A DNA stretch of 7,107 nt from CBDUUP01 sp965370435 (GTDB lineage: Bacteria > Chloroflexota > Anaerolineae > Anaerolineales > UBA11579). Positions 6,698 through 7,107 of this stretch are shown here, piece by piece. The stretch covers positions 1 through 7,107 of the forward strand of contig CBDUUP010000241.1 of the NCBI GenBank assembly GCA_965370435.1, given 5' to 3'. Both the position numbers and the translations under genes were made by a program. The notes beneath the pieces were generated by a model. The model was not told the DNA's origin and searched no databases. It saw only the letters and a program-made list of their open reading frames with translations. Positions within the stretch are counted from its first letter, which is position 1, and every line of letters begins with the position of its first letter.

Positions 6698-6745
6698 AAA
6701 AAACTTTGCCACGAAGCAACGGAAATTTACCACGAAGGCACAAAG
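6698..6745 (-). repeat. CCACGAAG direct repeat with possible weak leftward terminator
   Basis: CCACGAAG occurs twice, at 6709-6716 and 6730-6737, 21 bases (two helical turns) apart. The block is framed by CTTTG 6704-6708 and CAAAG 6741-6745, which are complementary. On the - strand this weak 5-bp stem is followed directly by six T (complement of 6698-6703), so it may act as a poor intrinsic terminator for anything transcribed from the right. From memory, sequences reading CTTTGTGCCTTCGTGG are common as dispersed intergenic repeats in Chloroflexota and other environmental genomes; I cannot confirm the copy number here. Confidence 0.4.
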
Positions 6746-6756
6746 TCTCAGTGACT

Positions 6757-6813
6757 AGAGTCTACACCATATATGTGGGTCTATTGTGTCCACAGAGTCT
6801 AATATATGGCGGT
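6757..6813. repeat. Imperfect tandem repeat with 37-base period upstream of the cyclase promoter
   Basis: AGAGTCTA occurs at 6757-6764 and 6794-6801. Each copy is followed by ATATATG, after a 4-base insertion (CACC) in the first copy and directly in the second, and then by a G-rich triplet. The unit therefore appears duplicated with small changes. The arrangement also makes CCATATAT 6767-6774 an 8-base inverted repeat of ATATATGG 6802-6809, and TGTGG 6774-6778 pairs with CCACA 6790-6794. This could be a regulatory binding region about 110-170 bases upstream of the promoter, or a decayed repeat. Confidence 0.35.
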
Positions 6814-6858
6814 CAGATTGTGAATATTGTCCATAGTTTACATAAATTCCATGCTATC

Positions 6859-6876
6859 TGCACCAGAATTGCACCA
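6859..6876. repeat. Short direct repeat TGCACCA, 11-base period
   Basis: TGCACCA occurs at 6859-6865 and 6870-6876, one helical turn apart, in AT-rich non-coding DNA. The spacing would suit two protein subunits on one DNA face, but the repeat is short and may be chance. Confidence 0.2.
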
Positions 6877-6942
6877 AACCAATGATATCAACCGGAAAGG
6901 CGACTCGTTTTCTCCATCCTAAATTTAGTAAAATCCTACATC

Positions 6943-7050
6943 TCGGTTAAGAACCGATCAGTTTTACCGGTCGCCAAAGTCAGTACGACTGACGCCGGTG
7001 GCGTCACGGTCTTCACCAGCGGGAAGCGTTCTTCCGAATCCAGGTTCCCG
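6943..7050. other. Cluster of perfect short dyads in GC-rich DNA
   Basis: Four perfect dyads follow closely: TCGGTT/AACCGA (6943-6948, 6952-6957, 3-base loop); GTCAG/CTGAC (6979-6983, 6989-6993); GACGCC/GGCGTC (6991-6996, 7000-7005, 3-base loop); and GGAAG/CTTCC (7022-7026, 7031-7035). The last competes with CGGGAA 7020-7025 pairing TTCCCG 7045-7050. Such density suggests a structured RNA, a mobile-element end, or a palindromic repeat, but I recognise no family. Confidence 0.3.
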
Positions 7051-7107
7051 TTGCTGGGTGTGCGCCAAGCAAGCGCGACCTAATCCCCTCGAGTCCAATT
7101 CTGGATG

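Larger units (their letters stand above)
6651..7107. other. Region without a recognised gene, upstream of the cyclase promoter
   Basis: No reading frame here has both a credible start and recognisable content. The left part, to about 6940, is AT-rich and holds only the short repeats listed separately. The right ~150 bases are GC-rich and open in three frames: + strand 6886-7083, and two - strand frames ending at 6964 and 6936. The - strand frame 6936-7079 reads like protein (for example EERFPLVKTVTPPASVVL) and ends in TAG, but an in-frame TAG lies just upstream at 7080-7082. It could be the remnant or frameshifted tail of a gene lying to the right. Confidence 0.5.

Noticed and set aside
6819..6834. 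Possible CRP-type site (TGTGA, 6 bases, TCCAT) upstream of the adenylate cyclase operon
   Set aside because: Only one half-site matches; the other agrees at two of five positions, and the location is about 200 bases from the promoter.
6943..7050. Integron attC site or CRISPR repeats suggested by the dyad cluster
   Set aside because: The dyads differ from each other in sequence, spacing is irregular, and no attC core site of the GTTRRRY form is correctly placed.
6886..7083. A + strand open frame of 65 codons
   Set aside because: There is no start codon except a TTG near the end, no ribosome binding site, and no recognisable content.

Overview
This window suggests a free-living, signalling-rich bacterium, most likely of the Chloroflexota (Anaerolineae-like). 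That is a guess from the style of the proteins: a PAS/GAF-packed histidine kinase with a 'VKELNCLYGIS'-type sensor domain, a HAMP-tethered class III cyclase ending in a TPR-like tail with a 'DWDGV' motif, and mid-to-high GC coding DNA. No marker gene fixes the taxon.

Layout. Positions 1-3028 (+ strand) hold a two-component module: the 3' part of a multi-sensor hybrid-free histidine kinase whose start lies left of the window, overlapping by ATGA a receiver-only response regulator. Positions 3109-6531 (- strand) hold a three-gene operon read right to left. It begins with a membrane-bound class III adenylate cyclase (TM, four-helix-type sensor, TM, HAMP, cyclase, TPR-like tail). Two smaller paralogous membrane proteins follow, with the same TM-sensor-TM-HAMP front end and no output domain. 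The two units converge on a hairpin at 3048-3086 that can terminate transcription from both sides. The operon has a very good sigma-70-type promoter (TTGAAT, 17 bp, TATAAT at 6622-6650). This promoter also shows that the cyclase starts at 6531, not at the more distant ATG at 6633.

Positions 6651-7107 hold no convincing gene. The stretch 6700-6880 is AT-rich and carries short direct and inverted repeats. The last ~150 bases are GC-rich, carry a run of perfect short dyads, and are open in three frames, possibly a gene remnant or the edge of an upstream gene.

How the genes may work together. The kinase would integrate several cytoplasmic cues and phosphorylate the small regulator. The cyclase would turn an extracytoplasmic cue into cAMP. 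The two output-less sensors look like partner or tuning subunits that could pair with the cyclase through their HAMP and signalling helices; this is the most interesting hypothesis in the window. A second point of note is the kinase H-box, which reads H-Q-M-R-A-P-L and lacks both the acidic residue after the histidine and the usual N/T four residues on.
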